This document shows positions 45,612 to 58,582 of a stretch of 64,000 bases of DNA, piece by piece (the first letter of the stretch is position 1; every line of letters begins with the position of its first letter). A program made the translations under genes and the position numbers. Location of the stretch: NCBI RefSeq assembly GCF_018446385.1, contig NC_056002.1, positions 6,187,474 through 6,251,473 on the forward strand, read 5' to 3'. The notes below the pieces were generated by a model, which worked only from the letters and a program-made list of their open reading frames with translations, made no database searches and had not been told where the DNA came from. This DNA is from Zingiber officinale. Its lineage: Eukaryota > Streptophyta > Magnoliopsida > Zingiberales > Zingiberaceae.

Positions 45612-47624
45612 CAGGACGCTTCAGAAAGACTAATCGTCGAACGAAACACACGAAGTGGTCGGACCGAGCATCTATCCACATAAGTTCAAGGGAAAATTCG
45701 CGAGCTGGAAAAAGAAAATGGAGGTATTCTTTAAAACCGATTTTGAATTGCTTTTAATAATAAAATTCAATTTTGTAGCAACCGAATGTAAGGAAGAATA
45801 TTAGTGGAAGAAGAAGGAGCAGACCCACTTCGTGGCAAACGACAAAGCAGAGTTCTATCTGCTGAGCGCCCTACCACCACAAGAAGTCAATCAGATCGGC
45901 GCCTACGACTCAGCAAAGGAGTTTTGAGAGAAGTTCCTTGAGCTACATGAAGGGATGTCCGAAGCCAAGCTCGCAAGACGGGATCTGCTAAGGAATCAGT
46001 TAAGCAACATAAAACTGGAAGCAGAAGAAACCGTTGCACATCTTCACTCGAGAATGAAGGAACTAATCACCGGACTCACTAATCTCGGAGAAAAGGTAAG
46101 CAACCGGGATTCGCTAAGGTGCACACTTAATGCATTTCCTAGAACTACCGAGTAGACATCATTAGTAGATGTTTACTATATATTTAAAGATTTAGAATCT
46201 GTCACCTTAGAAGAAATATTTTCAATATTTGAAGTCCATGAAACGAGATGTGCAGATACGAAGAAGGAGCCAAAGCACAATATTATCCTTAAGGCAAAAA
46301 TGGATGAACAAGATTTAGAATCTTCTCTTGATGATGACGAAATGGTAATGATGGTAAGATAATTTTAAAAATTATTTAAATTTAGAAAAACTAACCATCT
46401 GTAGGGTAGAAAGAAAAGACCAATCAGATGCTACCGCTGCAATAAAGAAGGGCATGTTAAAGACAACTGCCCTAAATTGAAGAATAAGGACACGGGTAAG
46501 AACAAGAAGCCCGTCTAAACGAACAACACAAAAACCTGAAGGCGACGTGGGATGAAACATCGTCCGAATTAGAAATTGAGGCTTTCTCCGAACTTGCGTT
46601 AATGGTAAGTCATCAAGATGACGAAAATGAAGCAAGCTCGTCCGAAATGAGCATCGAGAGTATCGATGAAGGGGGAGCGATATTGAAAGAAAGCAGCAGT
46701 TCAGGGAGAGCTACGGATAACGAGATCGACAAGGTAAATTAGGTATGATCTTTTTCGCCCGATAAGTTATTTAAATTTATTAAATTATTATCTAAAGACT
46801 ATTGCAAACTAGAAAAAGAAAATAAAGAATTAAAGTTAATTCTAGCCAAATCTTGTCTATTAGAAGATTTTAAAAAATTAAAATTGAAAAATGAAAAATT
46901 GAAAATACAAGTAAAAGACTTGAAAAATCGTGTATGCTTAAATGTGAAAAATTAAAATATTAGAAAATATAATAATTTGAACTGGTATTTTAATTACCAT
47001 AAGGGGCAAATTAGGAAAATTTTTCAAAAATATATTTTTAATTAATCCAGTTGGAAGGAACCTTATTAGGTTCTCAAATCTTATATAAATGAAACTTTAA
47101 TTAGACTTAGGGCTTTCAGCAAGAAAATTAAATGTTTGATTTTCTTAAGAGGTTTTGTCTAGAAAGTGGTTGCTGCTCCAATAACCAAGAAGGTCTAGTG
47201 CCTCGCTATAGTTTGGAAGTCAATTAATGAAATAAAATGTTTAATTGGTTAACTGATAAAACATTTAATTATAATTAAATAATACTTTAAATAGTTACTC
47301 AAATATTTTTTTCGGTGTTTTAACTTAGATTTTTTTTTAAAAAAACTTAAAGTATTTTTAAATTATTTTTCTATTAAAGTTTTTTTTTTTTTTTTTTGAA
47401 GACTATGTTATATTCATTTTGAACACTATGTTATATTCAATTTTAAGTTAGTTACCCATTTAACTAAATTGAATATTCCATACAACGCCTAAAGTAAAAA
47501 ATCGATATCCCAATTTTTCTATGTGGAGATGATACTAAAAAGTAGCGAGTTTTTGTTACTAATTCCATCAGTTTCATCATCAGTCTTAGAAAACCTCTAA
47601 AGTTGTGGTATGGTAACAAAATAG

Positions 47625-47779
47625 GTGCACGAAGCTCCCGCCATGCGGAGTCCCGGGGAAGGTTCCATTGTACTCAGCCTTACCCTACTTTTTTGCAAGA
47701 AGCTGTTTCCAAGATTCGAACCCGTGACCTTTTGGTCACATGGCAACAACATAACCGTTGCGCTAAGGATCCTTCTTAA
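47625..47779 (-). mobile_element. Au SINE nested in element B
   Basis: On the minus strand: 'cttagcgcaacggtta' (A-box region), 'ggtcacgggttcgaatcttgg' (B box GGTTCGAATCT), then 'aaacagcttcttgc', 'gggtaaggctgagtacaatg' and 'ccccgcatggcgggagcttcgtgcacc' with small changes. These are the diagnostic words of the Au SINE found across flowering plants. It is nearly full length. Its target duplication was not clear. It is the third layer of the nest. Confidence 0.93.
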
Positions 47780-48106
47780 CTTTTGTAAAACTTAAAGTTT
47801 CTAAAATTATTTACGTTGAAAGTTATTTTCAAAATTTTTAAAAAAATTTCCAAAAACTTGATAAGTTTTTTTATTGGAAAATCAGAGTTTTTTTTTTATA
47901 TAACTAAAAAAACTTTCTTATTTTTGAAAAGTTACCCTTAAATTTTTTTTTGGTACCCTATTTTTTATGTGATCAAAGGGGGAGGAGGGAATATTAAGTC
48001 TAAGGGGGATAGTTTTTAATTTTTGTTCACTTTTCCACTTTATTGTAAAATTTATTTCTTTTACTTTATGTTTGTATACTCTAACTTAACTTGGGTTGTT
48101 CACATC

Positions 48107-48119
48107 AAAAAGGGAGAGA
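48107..48119 (+). promoter_or_regulatory. Polypurine tract of element B
   Basis: AAAAAGGGAGAGA, directly before the right LTR. It primes plus-strand synthesis in LTR elements. Confidence 0.8.
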
Positions 48120-48120
48120 T

Positions 48121-49176
48121 TGTTGGTACCCTAAGGTTGTTTTGATGTGATCAAATAAGTTAAGTTAGGTCCTGTTGTGTTTAACCCTGTGTCTAAGTGT
48201 GCAGGAACTTAGGAGCAAAGGAAGTCGAGCAAAAGACGCAGCTAGCGAGAAGGATGACACGGGAGATAGCTGACGGGCTCGGTGCATCTGAGGAACGAGG
48301 TGTTGCGGAAGAGTACACCGGCTGATGAGAAAGGAGTGTGTGGTGTTTTCGAGGGACGAGAAGTCGGAGAGGAAGATTGTTCAAGGAGCAAAAGACGCAG
48401 CTGTCCGAGGGACGAAAAGCTGTGGAAGAATATGTTGGCAGACGAGAAGGAAGCACATTGCGATTTTGATGGACGAGAAGCCGGAGTGAAAACTTGCTCG
48501 AGGAGAATACCAGAAGTTGGGTTCGGGTGAGCCCTATTCCGGATGACCGAAATCACGCAAGCGAGCAGAGCCGGAGTGGAAGACCTGGACCGAATCAAGC
48601 GGAGCCGAAACTAGAGGCTCGGAGAGAAAGTCAACAAAATGTTGACTTTACCCTTCGGGGCGCCCGGAGTAGTTTGGGGCGCCCGAAACCATGCCAGGCA
48701 CCTGGAGCAGTTCGGGGCGTCCAGAACCCAAATTTTATCAGTTTCGACATGGCTTTTGATCGTTGTGTCGGGGATAAAGTTCTATCCCACTCCAGGTGCC
48801 TAGAACCCTTCCATGCACCTTGAGCAAGGCTATATAAGCAGTCATGCTCCCAAAAGCTAACAACAATAAGAAATTGTGAAACAACACTTGTACACGTCCA
48901 CTGTTCTTTTTTAGCTTTCTATTTCTGTGCTTCCATTGCTGTAAAGAGGCTTCTCCGTCTGAAGGAGAATTTTAGTGGACTTTAACTTCCTTGGATTAAC
49001 AATCTCCCTAGTTGTAATCAAGCAAATATGTGAGCCTCGTCTTTTTTAGTTTATCTCTTATTTTGTTTATACAAGTGTTTAGTTTAATTAAGTTATAATT
49101 CTGAGGAAGGTTTGTTTTGCTTGATTTGTGCAGGGGTTGTTCACCCCCCTCTAGCCGACCTCCGAGGGTCCTAACA
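48121..49176 (+). repeat. Right LTR of element B
   Basis: Same start (TGTTGGTACC) and end (GGTCCTAACA) as the left LTR and alignable over its whole length. TATA box near 48829. Confidence 0.9.
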
Positions 49177-52100
49177 ATAGGTTAAGGAAAAGTGGCGCTA
49201 AAGCTAATCTCTGGTAAGGAGTTAACTTTCAACAATATGTTGTATATTCTGAAGATTCAGAAGAATTTATTGTTTGGATCACTATTAAGTAATCATGACT
49301 TTTACATTATTTTTGAGTCAGATAGAGTTATTTTGTCCAAAAATATAATATTTCTAGGAAAGGGTTATGTAAACAATGGGTTGTCTAAGCTCAGTGTAAT
49401 ATCGATTAAGCCTAAAGTTAATAAAATTGTAAACTCTTTTGTTTATATGCTTATTTATAGGATGGTAGACTAGGACATGTTAATTACGATGTGTTGCGTA
49501 TATCAATTAACATACAAAGCATACTAACATTCCACCTTAATCCGAAATATAAGTGTGAAATTTGTATTGAAGCGAAAATGACAAGGTCATCCTTTAATTT
49601 CAACATGTTAAAAGGAGCAGTGAACCACTCGGCTTAATTCACACCGATGTGTGCAACCTCAAAGGTACACCGACACATGATAAGAATAAATACTTTATCA
49701 TTTTTGTAAATGATATCACAAAATACTGTTATATGTATCTTATCAAAAAATATCAAGTTATAGAGAATTTCTTTTCTATAAGAATGAGGTTGAAAACTAA
49801 TTTAATAAAAAATTTAGGTGGATTGAAATGATCGAGACGGTGAATATATTTCACCGTTCGCTGAATTATGTGTTAAACATGTGATCAGATACGAAACGAC
49901 AACTTTTTATACTCCTCAACAAAATAGAGTTGCTGAGCAAAAAAACTGCACTCTAAAGGAGATGATGAATGTTCTTCTATTAAGCTCTAAGCTGTCAAAG
50001 TTCATATAGGGAAAGCTATGTTAACAACTAATTACCTTTTAAATAAGATGTCTTGAAAGAAAATAGATAAAAGCCTTTATGAGTTGTGGAATAGAAGACA
50101 ATCATCCAACAAATATTTGTAAATGTGGGGGTGTCTTGCTAAATTTTTTGTGTTTAATCAGAAAAAGAATAAGATATGATAAAAAATTATTGATTGTATA
50201 TTTATTGGATATGCACATAATAGAAGTGCATATCAATTTTATATGTATGACAGTATGAGTCACAAATACCAAATATACATAAGAACTCAATAATATAATC
50301 AAGAAATATTCATTTTTCGAGCATATGTTTCCGTTTAAGACACAAGAGGAAGCTAGCTCCTTAAAACAGACATATGAAATACAAGAAAAAGAAGAAGATA
50401 ATGAACCAGTTGAGGTTGAGCTTAGATGAAATAAAAGAGATTGGGTGAAAAAAATCTTATGAAATGGATTTTATCACTTTCATATTGGAAAGTGACTCCC
50501 ACATTTACTCAAATGCAGTAAACTCTTTTGATGGACATCACTTGAAATAGGTAATTACATCTATGATAGACTTTATCTTGTAAAATTAACCTGAGAGCTT
50601 GTGGATGTTCCTCAGAGGAGCAAACCATTAGGTTGCAAGTGGATCTTTAAAAAGAAAAATGAAATCAGATGACACGATTGATAAATACAATGCTAGATTG
50701 ATTAAAAAAAAGATACCGACAACGAGAAGACCTTAATTACTTTGATATGTATTCTTTGGGGTCGAGATTAACTTCTATTAGAGTATTATTAGATATCGCT
50801 ATTCTTTAGAATATAGAATTACTTCAAATAGATGTAATGACAACCTTTTTAAACGTGGATTTAGAAAAAGAAATCTACATGAAATAACCTAAAAGATTTT
50901 CTGTTACAAGGTAGGAAAATAAGATTTGTAGATTAGTAAAATCCTTGTACGACTTGAAACAAACATAAAAGCAATGACATAAGAAATTTGACAATGTCAT
51001 GAAGGATTGTGGATTCAAAATCAACGAATGTGATAAATATGTCTACATGAAAGCCAGAGAGAATAACTTTATCATCTTGTGTCTATATGTAGATGACATA
51101 CTTATCATTGAGAGCAATGATAAAATAATTAAATCTATTAAAGATATGTTGAACTTAAGATTTGACATGAAAGATATAAATCTAGCTGATGTGATTCTAG
51201 GAGTCAAAATTCATAGAACAACAGAAGGACTTGTTCCTACTCAGTCATATTACATGATACTACGTTGGCATGAACGCCGATAGACATGAGTCAACGTCTA
51301 TCGAAGAATCAAGGAGAAAGTATCTTTCATATAGAGTATTCTCGAGTAATGAAAGTCTTAGCCTAAGTAGTAAATAAAATGAATAGATACACGAGTAATT
51401 CCGGTGTTAAACACTGAAAAGGAATAACAAGGGTACTGAGGTACTTAAGGTATACTCATAATATGAACTACATTATATAAGATATCTTAGTATAATTGAA
51501 GGATACAGTGATGCGAGTTGAATATCTAATAAAAAAAACTTTAAGTCTACGAGTGGATATGCATTTACTCTGGAAGGTGTAGTCATTTCATGAAAATCTT
51601 CTAAGCATACTGTAATAACTAGATCTATGATGGAATCTAAGTTTGTAGCTCTTGACAAATATGACAAAGAGGTTGAATGACTATGACAATTCTTAGAGGA
51701 CATTCCTAGATGGCTGAAATAGGTGTTAGTAATTTGCATACATTATGATAGTCAATCAGCAATTGGTCGAGCACAAAACCATTTGTATAATGGTAAGTCT
51801 AGACATTTATGTTGTAAACATAGTACTATTAGACAACTACTCTTAACGGGAGTTATCATTGTTGATTATGTGAAGTTAAAAGATAATCTAGCAGATATGT
51901 TAGCCAAAAGGTTAAACAGAGAATTAGTTGCAAGTTCATCGCGAGAAATGACTTGAGACCGATGAGAAATATTAGTGTAAAAGAAACCCAACCTATGCAT
52001 ACTAGAGATCACAAGAATTATGTTAAAAGGAATAACCTAACTGCACCGATAAAGTTGCTCACTATGGGGGAATGACCCTATAGATTAGTGAAGGATGAAG

Positions 52101-52478
52101 GTTAAACATATGACTTTTAATGATCTAGTAGAGTATTGCGGAATATTTTTAAGAGATCACCTATGTGAGAAAGAAGTCGGACCACTTTGAAGAGAATTGT
52201 AGGCATAATTCTTAGAATTTCTTACAGAACCAGACGTGTTCATCATCAAGAATGAACACACTCATTAAAACTAAGTTGTATTAAGGAGAGTCTTGGATAA
52301 GATATGTCAATGCTTACATAGATGGTAGAACAGTTCAAGGACAATGTGTCTACTATTGTCAGTCAGTAAGCAAATATATATTCGCAAGAAAAAGTTCAAA
52401 GGGTAAAACCTACCAATCCTACACTTGACTCAATTGTTAAATGCTATCACTTACCCTGTTTCCATTCATGTGAAAGAT

Positions 52479-53580
52479 TATTAGAAATGTGAATAGAAAA
52501 GGAGTCAAAAGGAAGAAGGAGATTCCTTTGTGTATGAGTTTAGTCCCACGTTTAAAGTTTTAAGGCACTATGGTTGGCTTATATCATATGCATTGATGAT
52601 ATGAACAAAGGCATGGGGAAAAACTCTCGCGCGCGCGTGGGTGTGCAGGGGGTACAAATCCAGGGTCTGAATTAGTTGACTCGTGTGCAAGCACTACCTG
52701 TGAGCGTCGAATGTGAGATCGGTTGAGGCAAAATTTATCCAAGCGAATGAACCAACGTTTTACCACCTGAATCTCTTTTCGCTACTTGCTCAAGAGTGTA
52801 ACGAAAATATTAATATGAAATTAATGTTTGATATTAAACTCATTAATAGTAATTTCGTAACGTCTCGACAATAATATCCAACATTAAACCTATTAATGAC
52901 TATTTCATAACGTCTTGACAATAATCTCTGACATTAAATACATTAATAGAGATTTCATAATGTCCCGCCAATAATAGCCGACATTAAACCTAGCATTGGA
53001 TGACCATAACTCGGTCATTCATTGCAACCATGGATGAGACCTCCTATAAAAGGAGGTCATGAGCAAGAGCAGTAGAAGAAGAAAAATAGAGAAGCAGAAG
53101 CAAAAATAAAAGAATTCCTTCACCTTTGTTCCTCGATTCTTTCTTCTCATTCGTGCATCCACTCGGTTGAACTACTCATGATAGCACTCGATCGCCACGA
53201 ACAACCAGTGCTTGGTTGTGTGCGTGGTTCTGCCATTGTATCATGGGAAATAGATGACCTAAGAGAATCTCAAAGTATAACTAGAGGTGGGGCAAATCTG
53301 TTTCAAGAAAGCTGTGTTGAACGCAAGCCTCGACATCTCCCTCGGCAAATTCCTTTCTCGACTTGACAACTCTAATTCTTGACTCAACTTCCGACTCCTA
53401 ACTCAGAAACTCTGCTTCCGGACCCAGTAATATGAAGCATTAATCTTTCTTACAACCTAGCAGCTCTTGACTTTTCAAGGTCGACAAGTTGAGATTATCA
53501 GTTAAGATCATCTCAAGATAAATCTAAATTTAGTTTATAAATTCAGTATTTTCCCTCCTCATTCTTTCGTAACTCCAACA
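52479..53580 (+). repeat. Right LTR of copia element A, enlarged
   Basis: Matches the left LTR at both ends ('ttagaaatgtgaat', 'aactccaaca') but is 1102 against 592 bases. Part of the excess is a run of about four 49-50-base units ('ccaacattaaacctattaat' and neighbours, 52830-52995) against one and a half in the left copy. A further segment (about 53110-53460) is absent on the left. A short GCGC run lies at 52627-52636. Confidence 0.85.
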
Positions 53581-53585
53581 TAAAA

Positions 53586-54795
53586 GAGTGATAAAATTAA
53601 ATAGTTTGCATGAAAATGATAAAACAAATTACATTATTTTATTTATTTATTTATTTCACTTTGACGAAGTTATAAAAATAATAAATATTTATTTATTCAT
53701 TTTATTATACTTTTACATTTTTTTAAGAATAAACTCTTTTGATCATTATTAACCTCTTAAGTAGAATTTATAAAACTCTTTTACATTTTACAAAGTTTAT
53801 TGTAATGAAAAATCAAATACCATGAGGATTTATCATATTTGAAAGAGAGAAAAAAAAACAAAGGGAGTAAATATGGTAAATAAATGAAGATGATTCGAAG
53901 GTGAGTAGATGACTACCAAGTGATGACAGTGATTATATATTGCTCGGAGATCTAAGGGCATTTGTATTAGTTAGAACGTAAATATATGTTATATCTTAAA
54001 ACGGATGTCACATATTTATTATATTAATATCCCTTATTAACATAGATTTATATTTATTTTAACATTAGCACTCATTACTTGTGAGTCTTATTGTAAAAAT
54101 AAGTGTTTCGAATTATTGCTATTTGACTCGGATCCTTTAAATCAAGGTATTTCGAATTGTTTGTTGATACGGACAAAATAAAGGAACCCTCTAAAATGAT
54201 TTCAATATTGGACCTGGAATCATTTATTCATCTTTATTCTTTATATTCAATTTTTTTTTATTTTTTTTATAAATCTGCTCATTAATAGAGTTTAAAGAAT
54301 TGAAAGTTGTTAATATGTTGGATGTTATAATACTCATTCACATTGATTATAATACCATTTGAATGTTATAATACTCACACATAATGTAGATGCTCCTAGA
54401 GTGCATGAAGTTTAGATATACCATATAGGAATAAGATCTTTAGTTTATGGATCGATATACAAAAGAAATATATATAGATGAAGTTTACCAGTAAACATTT
54501 CAATTTATGAATTGTTCGAAAATATAGATAGAAGAAGGATTCATGTAAAAATGGAAAAAAAAAATATTTGAGAAGAAATATAATGAATCTTCAAAGAAAA
54601 TTACATTTGTAGAGACTCTCATTTGTTTTTCTTTTCAATCATGATATTTAACTAATTTGGCTTCGTACTTACTACAAACTAAAAGGAAGAACAAAGCAAA
54701 TAACTAAATTTAATGGGAAGAATTTGTTCATTAGCAACACAGATCTTGTTGCCTCAGTTAGGTGTTATTCACTATATATTAAAGGCGTAAATGAA
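53586..54795. other. AT-rich intergenic DNA, no gene recognised
   Basis: No reading frame of interest. A short ATTT run lies near 53636-53655. Confidence 0.45.
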
Positions 54796-55577
54796 TCAAA
54801 CATTTACAAACAAATTTAAACACTACTAAACTTGTTTTTGTTAATCTTCATAACTAAAGTCTATGCACAAATTAAATATATAAAATTAAAATAGAGTAAT
54901 TTTTTATAATATTTAATTATTCATAATACATTAAAAATTAAAGAAATTATATAAGTTTTATGGATTTATAAAGACAATAAAGCTGTTAGTTGAGCTTGAT
55001 ATATACAAGGCTTGAGTTCGAATTGGATAAGCTTTTTAATTAATAAACAAGTTCAAACTTGATGAGATTTAATTTCTTTATTATCAAGTCTGAATCGATA
55101 AACATGTAGTTGGAGAAGCTGGAATCCAGTAAGTGACCTAGAAACAATCTTCAACTTGGCTGTGTAATATCAAAGGCATGTTTATATCAAACATTTACAA
55201 ACAAATTTAAACACTACTAAACTTGTTTTTGTTAATCTTCATAACTAAAGTCTATTCACAAATTAAATATATAAAATTAAAATAGAGTAATTTTTTATAA
55301 TATTAAATTATTCATAATACATTTAAAATTAAAGAAATTATATAAGTTTTATGGATTTATAAAGACAATAAAGCTGTTAGTTGAGCTTGATATGTACAAG
55401 GCTTGAGTTCGAATTGGATAAGCTTTTTAATATAAACAAGTTCAAACTTGATGAGATTTAATTTCTTTATTATCAAGTCTGAATCGATAAACATAAAGTT
55501 GGAGAAGCTGGAATCCATAAGTGACCTAGAAACAATCTTCAACTTGGCTGTGGAATATCAAAGGCATGTTTATATCA
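54796..55577. repeat. Tandem duplication, 401-bp unit, two copies
   Basis: 54796-55196 is repeated at 55197-55577 with only scattered differences: a few substitutions and short deletions in the second copy, which is 381 bases long. Both begin 'tcaaacatttacaaacaaat' and end '...ggcatgtttatatca'. It lies 215 bases upstream of the peroxidase start. The high similarity in neutral AT-rich DNA means the duplication is recent. Confidence 0.92.
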
Positions 55578-55776
55578 TATCAACATTATCACACGAAGTG
55601 CATCGTTTCATCATAGCACTAATTAAGCAGCTAGCGGCACTACGGATTATTAGTGCCTTCCAAGACGATCGCATTATTTATAACTTTATAAGTTGGATGA
55701 GAAGGGAATTTTCTTCTACTTGATAATCCGTCTCTATAATTTGAGATTAGCCAGATACAATTCTACTCACTACTAA

Positions 55777-56980
<1,204 letters not shown>

Positions 56981-57819
56981 GGCTGTGCTGGACGTACTCT
57001 GGTAAATGTAATAAATAATGTAATGTAATTATTACATTACTATATTTGGTAAAGGACTTTCGCTTGAGAAAGAGTAATGCATTCAACTCACTGTGTAGCC
57101 TTCGTTAGTCACTTAACATATACCAGCTCCGGCTGAGAATAACTCGACACGATTAACTTTTGAGATAGCAAAATGTGTTTATATGTGCATTCACTTGGTT
57201 AAGGATTGTCAACTAGTGTCAATGTACTGTGAAATCATATAAAATGATCCAAGTCTTTAAAGTTTCATATATCGTCAAGCCAGTTGTTTGGAGTTGTCTA
57301 CTTCAACCATATCCTATGATAACACTCAGTAGCATTTATCTTGGTTATACAAAGTTAACTTACTTGTCCAACTTATCTGGTTGATTGAAATCTTCTTATG
57401 CTAACACAAATTCAAATAAAAAAGTCATATTACCTTTTATCAGCAATTCAGTCGACTTAATAAAATTTCAAGTAACTCAAATCATGTCCGGTTGGCTAAA
57501 CTCCTTGTTCAAAAATTCAAACCCAACATGTGAACCTTGAAATTATAATCTTATAATCTCATTGAAAGCTTACTCTCTTCTAGACTTCATCAATTTGCCC
57601 GATAATCCATATCTTCAGTACTCCCTACACAAGCTGCACTTTCATGTCCACCAAGGTTGCACATTAAGAGTTCCTCTGTTTGCCCCAAAACCATGCTTCA
57701 CATCTGACGTGGCAGCTATGGGGATTCGTAGACACTCAGTCAAAAGTCAAGCTGAGTTATAAGCCAAAGAGATCAACTTAGGTCAAGACAGATCTGAGTT
57801 GAGGTTAGATTCGTCCTGT
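56981..57819. other. 3' flank of the peroxidase, no gene recognised
   Basis: The first 80 bases hold an AT-rich inverted word (taatgtaatgtaattattacattacta, 57010-57042), probably in the 3' UTR. The rest shows no coding domain. Confidence 0.4.
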
Positions 57820-57938
57820 TCGGTCTCACCCAACTTCTGCATCTCGGTCTCATCCGACTCCTCTAGCTCGGTCTCACCTGATTCCTCTAGTTCGGTCTCA
57901 CTTGATTCTTCTAGCTCGGTTTCACCCGACTCTTTAGC
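57820..57938 (+). repeat. 24-bp minisatellite, five units
   Basis: Units of the form TCGGTCTCACCCGACTCCTC + TAGC run head to tail with one to five changes each and a short last unit. The frame across it reads an eight-residue Ser-rich repeat (SSSSVSPD), an artefact of the array. Confidence 0.9.
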
Positions 57939-58225
57939 TCAACCATTCCTGACTCCCTCAGCTTGGCCCATGCCAAAATCATCCGGATGAAAGTGGGGAA
58001 TATGTACGCTGAGATACGAGAAGCATGGGGAGTGACTAGGGTAGGGATAAGGGAGCGGAGGTTTTATGTGGTAGCCCCACAACTCGAACATGGGGTTCGT
58101 GCCCCTCAGGCTAGGAGAGGATACAAGAGAAAGCCCGCTTTGGCAGGTGCAAGTACATACACATAAGACACAAACACTCTACTACTTTATAGGGTTTTCT
58201 CCTAACCAACCCTCTTCAAATTTGA

Positions 58226-58343
58226 GGGGGAGTCTTGGCGCAACGGTAAAATTATTGCTTTGTGACCAAAAGATCACGAGTTTGAATCCTGGAAACAGCC
58301 TTTTGCAAAAAACAGCGTAAGATTACATACAATGGATCCTTCC
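58226..58343 (+). mobile_element. Au SINE, 3'-truncated
   Basis: Plus-strand match to the Au SINE: 'gggggagtcttggcgcaacggtaaa' (A box region), 'tgtgaccaaaagatcacgagtttgaatcctgg' (B box with changes), 'aaacagccttttgcaaaaaacagcgtaagattacatacaatgga' and 'ccttccc'. The usual last 35-40 bases (gcgggagcttcgtgcacc) are missing, and the CCCH gene fragment begins right there. Confidence 0.88.
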
Positions 58344-58349
58344 CTGAGA

Positions 58350-58582
58350 CGGCCTGACACTGAGACACATGAAAGTTTTCTTACTACATGTCGTGCCTTG
58401 AGTTCCACAAGGGATCTTATCAGAACAACAATACCTATGAGTTCGCCCATGGCGTGTTTGAGAGTTGTCTCCACTCGACACAATATCAAACTCGATTGTG
58501 CAAGGATGCAACCGGTTGTAATCGTCCGGTTTGCTTCTTCACCCACAAATCGGAAGAAGTATTTCTTACCATGAATCCCTAA
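58350..58582 (+). pseudogene. Tandem CCCH zinc-finger gene fragment
   Basis: The stretch 58388-58582 reads [55 protein letters not shown]. This is the plant-specific arginine-rich tandem CCCH module (usual form: [51 protein letters not shown]). These cytoplasmic and P-body proteins bind AU-rich mRNA. In this copy the first finger has Tyr in place of two zinc-ligand Cys (GSY, NTY). The second finger (C-x5-C-x4-C-x3-H) is kept. Upstream residues fit only in another frame, no start or remainder follows, and the piece abuts a SINE. It is a decayed, displaced piece of a host gene. Confidence 0.75.

Larger units (their letters stand above)
44567..49176 (+). mobile_element. Gag-only LTR retrotransposon 'B' nested in A
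   Basis: The LTRs are 44567-45597 and 48121-49176 (about 1.03 and 1.06 kb, TGTTGG...CTAACA). The target duplication ATAGG at 44562-44566 and 49177-49181 lies within A, proving insertion into A. The primer site TGGTATCAGAGC (45600-45611) and polypurine tract (48107-48119) are both present. The inside holds a gag-like stretch (about 45660-46520) with a CCHC knuckle of the form C-x2-C-x4-H-x4-C near 46431-46473, and nothing resembling protease, integrase or reverse transcriptase. It was therefore non-autonomous (a gag-bearing type) and relied on a relative. The LTRs differ at roughly a tenth or more of positions by eye. It is younger than A. Broken fossil, a few breaks in gag. Confidence 0.9.
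42872..53580 (+). mobile_element. Ty1/copia retrotransposon 'A', old and broken, with nested insertions
   Basis: The LTRs are 42872-43463 and 52479-53580, the right one enlarged. The 5-base duplication TAAAA lies at 42867-42871 and 53581-53585, so the outer limits are firm. Without the inserted element B (44567-49176) it is about 6 kb. Parts occur in copia order: gag-like (about 43600-44340, with a zinc-knuckle region near its end), protease-like (about 44440-44566), integrase region (about 49460-50100), reverse transcriptase with the YVDD box at 51086-51097, and RNase H (about 51730-51950). A coding order with integrase before reverse transcriptase defines Ty1/copia. It is a fossil broken in many places and cannot be active. 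The LTR divergence indicates an old insertion. Confidence 0.9.

Noticed and set aside
47735-47779. tRNA gene on the minus strand, suggested by the B box
   Set aside because: It is the promoter part of an Au SINE. The rest of the SINE follows.
55448-55723. A 91-codon plus frame upstream of the peroxidase
   Set aside because: Its first half lies in the tandem duplication, whose other copy is not open in the same way. No domain.
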